A program made the position numbers and the translations under genes. A model generated the notes under the pieces. It did no database searches, was not told where the DNA came from, and worked only from the letters and a program-made list of their open reading frames with translations. From contig NZ_CAXQBR010000023.1 in NCBI RefSeq assembly GCF_964222135.1, forward strand, positions 1 to 64,000: a stretch of 64,000 nucleotides of DNA. Direction: 5' to 3'. Shown piece after piece: positions 25,224-34,044 of the stretch (the stretch's first letter is position 1; every line of letters begins with the position of its first letter). This stretch comes from Euzebya sp. (GTDB lineage: Bacteria > Actinomycetota > Nitriliruptoria > Euzebyales > Euzebyaceae).

Positions 25224-26348
25224 TCAGCCCTTCGCCTGGTCGATCGCCTTCCCCAGCAGGCCGGCGATGGCCTTGTCCCGGTCCTCGGTGGCGTGCTGGT
25301 AGATCAGCGCCGCCCGGGTGCTGCGGTGCCCGAGCCGGTTCATGACCTCCTTCAGCGACGCCCCCTCAGCGGTGGCCAGGGTCGCCCCCGTCCCGCGGAG
25401 GTCGTGGAAGTGGAGGTCCTTCGGGAGGGTCGGGTCCTCGGCCGCCACAGCCGTCCGGGCATCCCTCCAGAACCGGTTGACGTACAGGTGGTGCAAGGGC
25501 GAGCCGCGCGGCCGGGTGAAGACGTAGTCCTCGGGATCCGGACCGGTGAAGGTCTTCAGGTGCTCGGCCAGCACCTCCATCACCTGGGGCGGCAGCGTCA
25601 CCGTCCGCTGGCTGCCCGCCTTCGGCTCCTTCACCACCATCCGTCCGTCGCCCAGGCGCTGGACCTGGCGGACCACCCGCACCCGGCCGGTCGCCATCTC
25701 GACGTCCTCGCGACGCAACCCGGCCACCTCGCCGACCCGCAGGCTGCCGAACGCCGCGATCAGCACCGCCGCGCGCAACCGCTCGGGCATCGCCTCGGCG
25801 AGGGCGAGCACCTGCGGGATGGTCGCGACGGGCCGCTCGGGCGTGGACTCGTGCCCGCCCTTGTCGATCATGCAGGGGTTGCGGACGATCCGCTGGTTCT
25901 TCACCGCGTGGTTCAGGACCGTCCGCATCAGCCGGTACGCCTTCGCCCGCTGGCCCGGCGTGGTCGTCGTGCCCAGGGTGCCGTACCACCGCTCGATGGT
26001 GGTCGGCTCGATGTCCCCGAGAGCAGCGCCGCCGAGATGGGGGAGCAGGTGGCGGTCCAGCAGGTTGCGGTACAGGTTCCGGGTGCTCGGCGCGAGGGTG
26101 GGGTGGTGCTCGAGCCAGTCGTCGGCGTACTCGGCAAGGGTGACCCGACCGCGCTCGGGCGCGACGAAACCGCCGTGCAGGACGTCGCGCTTCGCCGTGG
26201 TCAGCGCCGCGTCCGCGTCGGCCTTGGTCACGAAGGTGCCGAGGGTCACGTACCGCCCGGTCGCCCGCTCGCGGACCCGCGCCTGCCAGCGACCGCTCTT
26301 GAGCCGGCGGATCGAGCCGCCGCTCTGTCGCCTGGCACGCCCAGCCAT
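25224..26348 (-). CDS. Tyrosine recombinase, phage/ICE-type integrase
   Basis: 374 residues from ATG 26348. An AP2-like arm-binding N-terminus (GGSIRRLKSGRWQARVR) and a SAM-like core-binding domain (RVTLAEYADDWLE) precede the catalytic domain. The active-site set is complete: Arg204, Lys243, His315, Arg318, His341 and nucleophile Tyr350. It lies just past the 3' end of tRNA-Gly, on the same strand, the classic position for site-specific insertion at a tRNA gene. It is the main evidence for an integrated element to its left. No excisionase gene adjoins it. Confidence 0.92.
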   Translation of the reverse strand: MAGRARRQSGGSIRRLKSGRWQARVRERATGRYVTLGTFVTKADADAALTTAKRDVLHGGFVAPERGRVTLAEYADDWLEHHPTLAPSTRNLYRNLLDRHLLPHLGGAALGDIEPTTIERWYGTLGTTTTPGQRAKAYRLMRTVLNHAVKNQRIVRNPCMIDKGGHESTPERPVATIPQVLALAEAMPERLRAAVLIAAFGSLRVGEVAGLRREDVEMATGRVRVVRQVQRLGDGRMVVKEPKAGSQRTVTLPPQVMEVLAEHLKTFTGPDPEDYVFTRPRGSPLHHLYVNRFWRDARTAVAAEDPTLPKDLHFHDLRGTGATLATAEGASLKEVMNRLGHRSTRAALIYQHATEDRDKAIAGLLGKAIDQAKG

Positions 26349-26463
26349 CGCGCAGCGAAGTCTAGGCCCTCTGTGCCAGCAGTTATGGCACGAAGTTGGC
26401 ACGCGGCGCGTCTTGGACTGCGGCCCATGAGGCTCGAAATGGCCTCTGACCTGGGCTTTTGAC

Positions 26464-26537
26464 TGGAGCGGGTGAGGGGAATCGAACCCCCGTATCCAGC
26501 TTGGGAAGCTGGTGTTCTACCATTGAACTACACCCGC
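26464..26537 (-). tRNA. tRNA-Gly (anticodon CCC)
   Basis: A full cloverleaf can be drawn. The acceptor is GCGGGTG with CACCCGC, the anticodon stem is CCAGC with GCTGG around the loop TTCCCAA, and the T arm is GGGGGTTCGATTCCCC. The discriminator is T and CCA is encoded (26464-26466). The integrase gene begins 115 nt past its 3' end, so this is the likely attachment site of the element. Confidence 0.93.
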
Positions 26538-26650
26538 GGGAGGGGCTGATGATAGGCGGGTGCGGGGGTGGGGGCAATCGGCGGATGTGGGTGTGGACGG
26601 GCGCCGCGTAGGATCCGTCACCGTCCTGCCCGCGAGCCAGGGGAACCGGC

Positions 26651-27235
26651 GTGATCCTGTCCGACCAGTCCATCCGCGAGGCCCTCGACCAGGGGCGCAT
26701 CATCATCGACCCGCTGGGTGCGAACGCCATCCAGCCGTCGAGCGTGGACCTGCGGGTGGACGCCGAGTTCCGGGTGTTCAACAACCACCTGTACCCCTAC
26801 ATCGACGTGCGCCAGGAGCAGCCGGGCCTGACCGACCCGGTCACCGTCGCCGACGACCAGCCGTTCATCCTCCATCCCGGCGAGTTCGTGCTCGGGTCGA
26901 CGTACGAGAAGGTCACCCTGCCCCGCGACCTGGTCGCGAGGATCGAGGGCAAGAGCTCCCTCGGACGCCTCGGCCTGCTCGTGCACGCCACCGCGGGGTT
27001 CGTCGACGCCGGGTTCTCGGGCTGGCTGACCCTCGAGCTCTCGAACGTCGCGAACCTGCCCATCGCGATCTACCCCCAGATGAAGATCGGCCAGCTCGCG
27101 TTCTTCCAGCTGGACCGCGAGGCGGCCCACGCCTACGGCGACGCCGAGCTCGGCAGCAAGTACCAGGGCCAGCGCGGGCCGACCGCCAGCCAGTACTTCC
27201 GGAACTTCGACAACCCGGCCGTGCCCGGCAGCTGA
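26651..27235 (+). CDS. dcd: dCTP deaminase
   Basis: 194 residues, GTG start. Conserved segments are [42 protein letters not shown] with the catalytic region [13 protein letters not shown], and [11 protein letters not shown]. The enzyme converts dCTP to dUTP, and actinobacterial forms of this length often also hydrolyse dUTP to dUMP, feeding thymidylate synthesis. Whether this one is bifunctional cannot be read with certainty. It sits alone between tRNA-Gly and a repeat-containing gap. Confidence 0.95.
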   Translation: MILSDQSIREALDQGRIIIDPLGANAIQPSSVDLRVDAEFRVFNNHLYPYIDVRQEQPGLTDPVTVADDQPFILHPGEFVLGSTYEKVTLPRDLVARIEGKSSLGRLGLLVHATAGFVDAGFSGWLTLELSNVANLPIAIYPQMKIGQLAFFQLDREAAHAYGDAELGSKYQGQRGPTASQYFRNFDNPAVPGS

Positions 27236-27286
27236 GGCGTCAGCGCACCCGGCGCGACGCGGTCGGCTGCACATCAAGCCCGGCAA

Positions 27287-27402
27287 GGTCTGTCACGTTC
27301 GTGCCGCCCCGCGCAACGAACATGACGGACCTCTGTGGCGGGGAGGGTCCCTCGGTGTAGGCCTGTGACCTTCGTTGCGGCACGCGAGACAAAGATGACA
27401 GA
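27287..27402. repeat. Two tandem hairpins built from four copies of a ~20-bp motif
   Basis: The motif GGTCTGTCAYSTTYGTTGCG occurs four times in alternating orientation: plus at 27287-27306, minus at about 27312-27331, plus at about 27360-27379 and minus at about 27383-27402. Each neighbouring pair forms an imperfect hairpin. The array lies between convergent dcd and oxidoreductase genes. It may end transcription, or belong to a REP/BIME-like dispersed repeat family. Confidence 0.6.
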
Positions 27403-27444
27403 CCGAGGAACTGCGGCGAGGCGCCCCGCCCGCGTCCCGACGAC

Positions 27445-27921
27445 CTAGTACGTACCGCCGAGCTTGCGGTGGTCCCACGACGCCCGGGAGCGCTCCACGA
27501 ACTCCAACCCGACCCGCTTCTCCGCCTGCCGACGCACCCCCTCCTCCGCCCCCTCGGGCACCGACCCGCCGGCGTAGCGGGCCATGATCTCCAACCCGAG
27601 CGCGGTCACAACCTCGAGATCCCGGTGGATGACCACCTCGGTCTCGAGCATCACCCCGCGCAGCTGGTCATAGGTCTCGCCGGCCTCCACCTGCAGCGTC
27701 GCCCGCGGGTCCGACTCGAGGTTCACGACCTTCCGGGACTTGGCGAACGTCCAGGCCCAGACCGTCGCCGCCGACGCCGGCCCCCGCACCACGTACCAGA
27801 GCGGCACGACGTGGGGCCACCCCTCGGGCCCGTTGGATGCGCACGCGACCGTGCGCTCCTCGGACAGGAACCCGAGGACCTCCTCGTCCGACATGACGAT
27901 CTGCTCACGACGGCTGGGCAC
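27445..27921 (-). CDS. PPOX-class F420- or FMN-dependent oxidoreductase
   Basis: 158 residues, GTG start at 27921 giving the family opening MPSRREQIVMSDEEVLGFL. The split-barrel fold is supported by RTVACASNGPEGWPHVVPLW and AWTFAKSRKVVNLESDPRATLQV broken across two strands, and the end has helices. Proteins of this group bind F420 or FMN and reduce small molecules such as biliverdin or quinones. It begins 12 nt from the end of the membrane reductase gene upstream on the same strand, so it is probably in its operon. Confidence 0.85.
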   Translation of the reverse strand: MPSRREQIVMSDEEVLGFLSEERTVACASNGPEGWPHVVPLWYVVRGPASAATVWAWTFAKSRKVVNLESDPRATLQVEAGETYDQLRGVMLETEVVIHRDLEVVTALGLEIMARYAGGSVPEGAEEGVRRQAEKRVGLEFVERSRASWDHRKLGGTY

Positions 27922-27932
27922 GGCACGACCCC

Positions 27933-30152
27933 CTACTCAGCCGGCTCGTACTCGGGGTCCTCCGAATCGCTGAGCGCCCCGCCCTCGTCCGGCAGGAACG
28001 TCTGCGCCAGCACCTGGGAGACGTCCAGCACGGCCATCTGCCCCTCGGCGAGGGTCCCGTCCGACACCCGGTCGTTCGCGCCGTCGTCGAGCATGTTCTT
28101 GCAGAACGGGCAGGCGACGGCCAGGACGTCCTGGCGGTCCTCCGGCGCCGGCGGGCCGTCGCCGCGCAGGGTGGCGATGGCCTCGTCGACGCGGTTGAGG
28201 TTGACGCGCTCGCCGACCTCTTCCATGAAGAACTTCGCCCCACCCGCGCCGCAGCAGAACCCGTGGTTGCGGGACCGCTCCATCTCGACGGTCTCGACGT
28301 CGCCGACGGAGCTGAGCAGCGACCGCGGCTGCTCGTAGATCTCGTTGTGGCGGCCCAGGTAGCAGGGGTCGTGGTAGGTGATGCGCTGACCCGCGACGCC
28401 CGTGCGCTGGGGCGACAGCTTCCCGTCGACGATCAGCTGGGCCAGGATCTCGGAGTGGTGGATCACCTCGAAGTGGGCGCCGAAGTCGGGGTACTCGTTC
28501 TTCAGGGTGTTCAGGCAGTGCGGGCAGGCGGTGATGATCTTGGTGCCCGGCCGCCCCGGCTCGCCGAGGTCCGCCCCCGCCTCCTTGAACGTCTCGACGT
28601 TCATCTCGGCCATCATCTGGAACAGGTACTCCATGCCCAGGCGGCGGGCGGGGTCGCCGGTGCAGGCCTCTCCCTCACCCAGCACCGCGAAGGACACGCC
28701 GGCGGCCTTGAGCAGCTGCGCGGTCGAGACGGTCGTCTTCTTCGACCGGTCCTCGAACGCCATCGCGCAGCCGACCCAGAACAGGTAGTCGACGTCCGCG
28801 AGGGACTCTACGTCCTGGCCGAGCACGGGGATCTCGAGCCCCTGCGCCCACTCCAGGCGCTTGGACGCACCGGCGCCCCACGGGTCGCCGGAGTTCTCGA
28901 TGTTGCGGAGCATCGCCCCCGCCTCGGCCGGGAAGCTCGACTCCATCTGGGCCTTGTAGCGGCGCAGGTCGACGATGTGGTCGACGTGCTCGATGTCGAC
29001 CGGGCACTCCTCGACGCAGGCCCCGCAGGTCGTGCAGCTCCACAGCACGTCGAAGTCGATGACCGCGTCGTCCTGGCCGGGCTCGTCGCCGACCAGCATC
29101 ATGCCCAGGACGTCGACGTCGCTGTGGGCATCGCGGCCGCCGTCGAGCAGGTAGGGCCCCGCCTCCCACAGGTGGTCGCGCAGGTCCATGATCAGCAGCT
29201 TGGGCGACAGCGGCTTGGCCGTGTTCCACGCCGGGCACTGGGACTGGCAGCGACCGCACTCGGTGCAGGAGTAGAAGTCGAGGAAGCGCTTGAAGCCGAA
29301 CTGCTCGATCTGGCCGACGCCGAGGATGTCGTCCTCGCCCATGTTCTCGACGTCGATCTTCTCGGCCTCGAGCTTCCCGAGGGCCTTCGGCGTCCGGCTG
29401 AAGGCCACCTGGGGGACGATCGACAGGACGTGCAGGTGCTTCGAGTAGAGCGTGAAGACCAGGAACCCGCCGAACACCCCGATGTGCACCAGCAGGGCGA
29501 CGACCGCGACCACGTGGATCGTGTCGGTCGACAGGCCGGCCAGCTGCGTCCCGAACCAGCTCGACACGAACGCCGCGCCCTCGGAGTAGGGGAGCGTGCC
29601 CTCCTCGACCCGTGCCCCGCGCAGGATCAGCACGGAGTAGACGAGGAAGAACTCGAAGTACAGCGTGTACCAGCCCTGGTCCAGGTTCGACCCGCTGAAC
29701 CGGGACTGGCGGCCGCGCCGTTGCGGGGCCTGGGCCAGCCGGATGAAGGCGAACCCGACGATCGCCACCAGCACCAGGAGGGCGACGAAGTCCTGGGCGA
29801 ACCCCAGGAGGTCGCTCCACCAGCGGTCCGGCCCGAAGAACGGGATGTGCCCGTCGGGGTCGAACACCTCGATCATCGCCTCGAGCGTCAGCGTCTGGTG
29901 GACGATGAACGCGTAGAAGATGAAGGCGTGCAGCACGCCGGGCACCGTCCACTTCAGCAGCTTCTGCTGGCCGAGGACGTGCTTGACCTCCCACCAGATG
30001 GTCTGCCACACGCTGCCCTTGACCCGGTCGGGCATCGGCTGGGCGACGCGGACCAGGTCGACGAGGTACTTCACCCGTCGGGCGGCGATGGCGAACGCGG
30101 CGGCGAACAGCACCACTCCGCCGACGATGCGGATGATGTCGAGGGCCTCCAT
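27933..30152 (-). CDS. Membrane Fe-S reductase (heterodisulfide reductase-like, Rv0338c type)
   Basis: 739 residues from ATG 30152 (an in-frame ATG at 30197 is an alternative). Five or six membrane helices lie in residues 1-240. Two [4Fe-4S] ferredoxin motifs follow: CTECGRCQSQCP (296-306) and CTTCGACVEECP (373-383). Two cysteine-rich CCG domains come after, with CPHC, HDPCYLG and GFCCGAGG. The layout matches the mycobacterial iron-sulfur reductase Rv0338c and bacterial proteins linked to ETF and quinone. It probably moves electrons from fatty-acid oxidation to the membrane pool. Essential in mycobacteria as far as I recall. Confidence 0.92.
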   Translation of the reverse strand: MEALDIIRIVGGVVLFAAAFAIAARRVKYLVDLVRVAQPMPDRVKGSVWQTIWWEVKHVLGQQKLLKWTVPGVLHAFIFYAFIVHQTLTLEAMIEVFDPDGHIPFFGPDRWWSDLLGFAQDFVALLVLVAIVGFAFIRLAQAPQRRGRQSRFSGSNLDQGWYTLYFEFFLVYSVLILRGARVEEGTLPYSEGAAFVSSWFGTQLAGLSTDTIHVVAVVALLVHIGVFGGFLVFTLYSKHLHVLSIVPQVAFSRTPKALGKLEAEKIDVENMGEDDILGVGQIEQFGFKRFLDFYSCTECGRCQSQCPAWNTAKPLSPKLLIMDLRDHLWEAGPYLLDGGRDAHSDVDVLGMMLVGDEPGQDDAVIDFDVLWSCTTCGACVEECPVDIEHVDHIVDLRRYKAQMESSFPAEAGAMLRNIENSGDPWGAGASKRLEWAQGLEIPVLGQDVESLADVDYLFWVGCAMAFEDRSKKTTVSTAQLLKAAGVSFAVLGEGEACTGDPARRLGMEYLFQMMAEMNVETFKEAGADLGEPGRPGTKIITACPHCLNTLKNEYPDFGAHFEVIHHSEILAQLIVDGKLSPQRTGVAGQRITYHDPCYLGRHNEIYEQPRSLLSSVGDVETVEMERSRNHGFCCGAGGAKFFMEEVGERVNLNRVDEAIATLRGDGPPAPEDRQDVLAVACPFCKNMLDDGANDRVSDGTLAEGQMAVLDVSQVLAQTFLPDEGGALSDSEDPEYEPAE

Positions 30153-30475
30153 GGAACTGACCAGACCTTCCCGTACTGCGGCTGGGGCGTCCGGCATCGT
30201 ATCGACAGACCTGTCCGGGTGGCGATTCGACGGTCGCCCCCTGTACGGCAGCCCCCCGCGCAGACCACCGACCGCGCGCACGGGGCGGCACCACAGCGCC
30301 ACCCCCCAAGGTATGCGCTGCGGTACCACCACCGGGTCATCGCGTCCTGGGCGATGGCCCCCGTGACACCCAGTAGCATCGGCGATGGTCCGGGCCGGGT
30401 CGATACGGCTAGCAAGTCGCTGTCGATGGTGGTGCTGGCACCACCATCGGGTGCAGGTGCGGAGGAGGGGGAGGA
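30153..30475. other. Divergent intergenic region
   Basis: 323 nt between the Fe-S reductase and the response-regulator gene. It must hold both promoters. I see no strong -35/-10 pair, riboswitch or long inverted repeat, and no frame looks coding. Confidence 0.5.
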
Positions 30476-31141
30476 GTGATCTCGGTCGCGATCGCCGAGG
30501 ACGACTACCTGGTCAGCCAGGGGATCCAGACGGTGCTGCGGCGCTCGGACGACATCGTGGTGGTGGGGACCGCCACGGACCCCGACGGCTTCGAGGCGGT
30601 GGTGGCCGACCACCACGTCGACGTCGCCGTCCTCGACGTCCGGATGCCGCCGACCCACACCACCGAGGGGATCGCCCTCGCCCGCCGGCTGCGCGAGCGC
30701 GACCCGGGGATCGGCGTGGTGATCCTCAGCCAGCACCACGACCCGGAGTACGCCCTCGAGCTGCTCGGCGACGGATCCGAGGGCAAGGCCTACCTGCTGA
30801 AGGAGCGCCTGGGGGACGCCGACGAGCTGGTCAGCGCGATCGCAGAGGTGCACCGGGGCGGGTCGGTGCTCGACCCGAAGATCGTCGACGCGCTGCTGAC
30901 CGCGCGACGCCGCAGGGCCAACTCGCGGGTCGCCGGGCTGACGCCGCGGGAGATGGAGGTCCTCGGCCTGATGGCCTCCGGCAAGGGCAACTCAGCGATC
31001 GCCGACGCCCTGGTCATCAGCGAGCGGGCCGTCGAGAAGCACTCCAACGCCATCTTCGGCAAGCTCGGCCTCCGCGAGGCGGACGACCTCAACCGCCGCG
31101 TGGCCGCGGTGCTCTTCTTTCTGCAGCGCACCCCCGACTGA
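30476..31141 (+). CDS. NarL/LuxR-family response regulator
   Basis: 221 residues, GTG start with GGAGGAG directly upstream. The receiver domain has the acidic pair EDD near residue 8-10, phospho-acceptor Asp54 in VLDVRMP and Lys near 105 in LLKERL. The LuxR HTH (about 150-210) has LTPREMEVLGLMASGKGNSAIA and ERAVEKHSNAIFGKLGL. It faces the histidine kinase gene tail to tail, with overlapping 3' ends, and is its probable partner. Confidence 0.93.
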   Translation: MISVAIAEDDYLVSQGIQTVLRRSDDIVVVGTATDPDGFEAVVADHHVDVAVLDVRMPPTHTTEGIALARRLRERDPGIGVVILSQHHDPEYALELLGDGSEGKAYLLKERLGDADELVSAIAEVHRGGSVLDPKIVDALLTARRRRANSRVAGLTPREMEVLGLMASGKGNSAIADALVISERAVEKHSNAIFGKLGLREADDLNRRVAAVLFFLQRTPD

Positions 31142-32788
31142 CGGGCGGCGGAGGGGGATCCAGGCCGCGACCGCGGTGCCGTCCCCCGGCACGGAGTGGA
31201 CGTGGGCGATGCCCCCGAGCGCGACCGCGCGGTCGTGGAGGTTCTGGAGGCCGGACCCGTCCGCCTCGACGCCGACGTCGAACCCCCGCCCGTCGTCGGC
31301 GACGACGACCGCGACCCGCTCGTGGTCGAGGAGCGCCCGGACCCGCACCCGCGACGCGCCGGCGTGCTTGGCGGCGTTGGCCACCGCCTCGGAGATGATG
31401 AAGTAGGCGCCGGCCTCGATGGCTTCGCTCAGGCGGGGCAGGGGATCGGGGTCCATCCGGAGGGTGATGGGCACGCGCGACGCGGCGGCGACCGAGTACA
31501 GCGCGCCGGTCAGCCCGCGGTCGGCGAGGATCGACGGGAAGATGGCCCGGGCGGTCTCCCGCAGCCCCTGGATCACCCGCTCGACCTCGCGGCCGAGGTC
31601 CTCGAGCTCCTCCGCCGTCGTCGTCGGGTCGAGCATCCCGACGCGCAGCCGCAGCATCACGAGCTGCTGCTGGACGCCGTCGTGCAGGTCCTGGGCCATG
31701 CGACGGCGTTCGGCGTCCCGGGCGGTGACGATGCGCTGGGTGGCGCGGCGGATGGCGTCGGCCTGGACGCTGATCACGGTCAGCTGGTCGTCGAGGGCGG
31801 TCCGCATCGCCTCGAGGGTCTCCGCGAGCTGCCCGACCTCGTCGTCCGACCGGGCGGTGAAGGGACGGGTCCGATCGCCGCGGCGCACGGCCTCGGCGGT
31901 CTCGGTCAGCTCGGCGAGCGGACGGGTCGCCATGCGGATCAGCACGTTCCCGCCCAGCAGCGTCACGGCGACGAGCCCGAGGAAGACCCACAGCCGCGTG
32001 ACCGCGAGGTCCCCCTCGAGCCCGCTCAGCAGGCGCGGTGTGGCGACCCCGATCCAGCTGTCGTCGCCGAGCGGGGCGAAGCCCAGCAGCGCGGGCTGGG
32101 AGTCGATGGTCAGCGGGTGGATGGCCTCGGGGCGCTGCGCCGCGTCGGCCAGGACCGCCGGGTCGGCGGCGGTGGACCCGAGGATCATGCCGTCCTGGAC
32201 GAGCACGACCTCGTTGCCGACTAGCTTCCGGCGCAGGTCGAAGGCCCGTGCGTCGGTCGTGGTGGTCACCGCGACCAGCCAGGCGCCCGCGTCGAGGGGC
32301 ACCCCGACCAGCTCGGCCGGCGTGCCGGTCGGGGTGCGGCCGAGCGTCACCGCGGCGGGGTCCTGCGGGTCACCGCGGAACGCGCCGTCCGCCGGGGCGC
32401 GGCCGGCGGCGGCCAGCACGGCGCCGTCGCGGTCGACGAGGGCCATCCCGTCGGTGCCGAGGTTCCGCTGGACGAGGCTGATCTGGCGCCGCAGCTCGGC
32501 GTCGACCTCGATGCCGCCCGCGGTGCGGAGCTGCAGGTTCTGGACGTTGAAGCGCATCGCCGTCCGCAGCTGGTCCCGCTCGTCGACCACCAGCGCGGTC
32601 GCCACGCGCAGGTTGTCGGCCAGCAGCGCCTCCGCCTGCTCGTCCAGCCGGTCGCCCGTGGTGCGCACGTCGATGACGACGCCGACCCCGGTCGCGACCG
32701 CCAGGACGGCCACCAGCCCGAGGAACGCCTTGACCCGCAGGCTGGTCGGCCGCCAGCGGCGGCGGGGCGTCGCGGCGGGTGCGGTCAG
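30992..32788 (-). CDS. Sensor histidine kinase with extracytoplasmic sensor domain
   Basis: 598 residues if read from a CTG at 32788, whose CTGA overlaps the stop of the upstream lipoprotein gene; no ATG, GTG or TTG lies nearby in frame. A helix at 20-40 and another at 265-288 flank a ~220-residue sensor domain of Cache-like type. HAMP follows, then the HisKA_3 site with His369 in AQDLHDGVQQQL and an ATPase domain (NAAKHAGAS, VVADDGRGFDVG). The catalytic part ends near 31160, but the frame stays open, adding 50 residues antisense to the response regulator gene. Confidence 0.85.
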   Translation of the reverse strand: MTAPAATPRRRWRPTSLRVKAFLGLVAVLAVATGVGVVIDVRTTGDRLDEQAEALLADNLRVATALVVDERDQLRTAMRFNVQNLQLRTAGGIEVDAELRRQISLVQRNLGTDGMALVDRDGAVLAAAGRAPADGAFRGDPQDPAAVTLGRTPTGTPAELVGVPLDAGAWLVAVTTTTDARAFDLRRKLVGNEVVLVQDGMILGSTAADPAVLADAAQRPEAIHPLTIDSQPALLGFAPLGDDSWIGVATPRLLSGLEGDLAVTRLWVFLGLVAVTLLGGNVLIRMATRPLAELTETAEAVRRGDRTRPFTARSDDEVGQLAETLEAMRTALDDQLTVISVQADAIRRATQRIVTARDAERRRMAQDLHDGVQQQLVMLRLRVGMLDPTTTAEELEDLGREVERVIQGLRETARAIFPSILADRGLTGALYSVAAASRVPITLRMDPDPLPRLSEAIEAGAYFIISEAVANAAKHAGASRVRVRALLDHERVAVVVADDGRGFDVGVEADGSGLQNLHDRAVALGGIAHVHSVPGDGTAVAAWIPLRRPSVGGALQKEEHRGHAAVEVVRLAEAELAEDGVGVLLDGPLADDQGVGDR

Positions 32789-34002
32789 CGCCCCACCACC
32801 TCCTCGACGTGCGCCTGTGCGTCCGCCAGCGCGGTGGCCGCGTCGGCCCGGCCGGTCAGCACCCGGTCGAGGGCGGCGAGGAACGCCGTGTCGGCCTCGG
32901 GGAACGCGATCAGCCGCATCGGGTGCGCGGACGGCAGCTGCGCGGCCAGCACCTCGGCGCCCGGGGCCTCGGCGAGCGCGTCGTACAGCGCGGGACGCGG
33001 GGGGAACCGTCCCTCCTCGAGTGCGAGGCGCACCGCGACCTCGTCGTCGGTCAACGCGGCGATGAAGTCGAGGGCGAGGTCGCCGTTCTCGGACCCGCGG
33101 GCGACGAACAGGCTGGAGCCGCCCAGCACCGACCCGGGCGCATCCCCCTCCCGCCCGACGGGGAGCGGCGCGAGGAGGTGCGCCGGTGACGACTGGCTCC
33201 GCTCCAGCTCCGCCACGGTCCAGGTGCCGGTGGTCAGCATGGCGGTGTCGCCGGCGCGGAAGAGCTCGACGGCGTCGAGGGAGAGGTTCCGGCTCACCGG
33301 GCCGTGCGCGATCCCGTCGACCACCAGCCCCGCGAGGAAGTCGACGGCCTCGACGACCCGGGGGCTGTCCAGGGTGAACGTGGGGGTCCCGTCGGCGGCG
33401 ACCTCGACGAGCTCGCCGCCGTTCGCGCGGATCCAGCCGTAGACCTCCCAGGAGTTCGAGGACACCGTCAGGCCGCGACGTCCCCCGGCCGTGGCGAGGG
33501 CCGCGAGCCGGCGCACGTCGGCGAAGGTCTCCGGCACCTCGCCGAGATCGGCGTCGACGACCATGAACAGGGCGTTGACGTCGAGTGGCACCCCGTAGAC
33601 GGCGTCGCCCCACCGCACGTCCTCGAGCGCTCCCGCGACGTAGGAGTCGGCGTCGAAGCGCCCGTCCGGACCCCACGCGTCGTCGATGGGCTCGGCGAGG
33701 CCCGTCGCACCTGCCGCGAAGGCGTGGTGGTGCACCACGTCCGGCGGCCTGCCGCCGGCGATCGACTCGCGGAGGCCGTCGAGGATCTGGTGGAACGGCC
33801 GTCCGACGACCTGGACGGTGACCCCGGGGTTGTCGGCCTCGAAGGTCCGCACGACGTCGACCACCGCCTGGGTGCCGGCCCAGTCGTCGGCCATGAGGAC
33901 CCGCAGCGTGGTCGGGGCGCCGGACACGTCGGCGCCGCAGGCCGCGGTCACCACCGCCACGGCGATCAGGGCCAGGACGCCTCGCACGTCACCAGTGTGC
34001 AC
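32785..34002 (-). CDS. Extracellular solute-binding lipoprotein (ABC family 1 type)
   Basis: 405 residues from GTG 34002 (GTG 33987 is an alternative). The signal peptide VLALIAVAVVTAAC ends in a lipobox cysteine. The mature part is a two-lobe family 1 binding protein: LRVLMADDWAGTQAVVDVV, TFEADNPGVTVQVV, DVVHHHAFAAG, YGVPLDVNALFM and GDTAMLTTGTW. Such proteins bind sugars or other small molecules for an ABC importer. No permease or ATPase gene is adjacent. Instead the stop overlaps the histidine kinase start, so it more likely feeds ligand to that sensor. Confidence 0.87.
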   Translation of the reverse strand: MHTGDVRGVLALIAVAVVTAACGADVSGAPTTLRVLMADDWAGTQAVVDVVRTFEADNPGVTVQVVGRPFHQILDGLRESIAGGRPPDVVHHHAFAAGATGLAEPIDDAWGPDGRFDADSYVAGALEDVRWGDAVYGVPLDVNALFMVVDADLGEVPETFADVRRLAALATAGGRRGLTVSSNSWEVYGWIRANGGELVEVAADGTPTFTLDSPRVVEAVDFLAGLVVDGIAHGPVSRNLSLDAVELFRAGDTAMLTTGTWTVAELERSQSSPAHLLAPLPVGREGDAPGSVLGGSSLFVARGSENGDLALDFIAALTDDEVAVRLALEEGRFPPRPALYDALAEAPGAEVLAAQLPSAHPMRLIAFPEADTAFLAALDRVLTGRADAATALADAQAHVEEVVGR

Positions 34003-34018
34003 GGCGCACCGGCGCGTC

Positions 34019-34038
34019 GGAACCGCCGCGGCGGTTCC
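34019..34038. other. Perfect 20-bp palindrome
   Basis: GGAACCGCCGCGGCGGTTCC reads the same on both strands. It lies 16 nt upstream of the lipoprotein gene start and next to the glutamine synthetase terminator. It could be an operator for the lipoprotein-kinase operon or a second terminator arm. Confidence 0.45.
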
Positions 34039-34044
34039 ACGTGG

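Larger units (their letters stand above)
21686..26537. mobile_element. Probable decayed genomic island at tRNA-Gly
   Basis: The right edge is set by an intact tyrosine integrase beside tRNA-Gly. Leftward are three toxin-antitoxin modules (one broken), orphan hypotheticals and remnants of broken genes. The left edge is not resolved: I found no second copy of the tRNA 3' end, and decay may extend left to about 19.5 kb. No replication, transfer or phage structural genes remain, so it is likely immobile. Confidence 0.4.
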
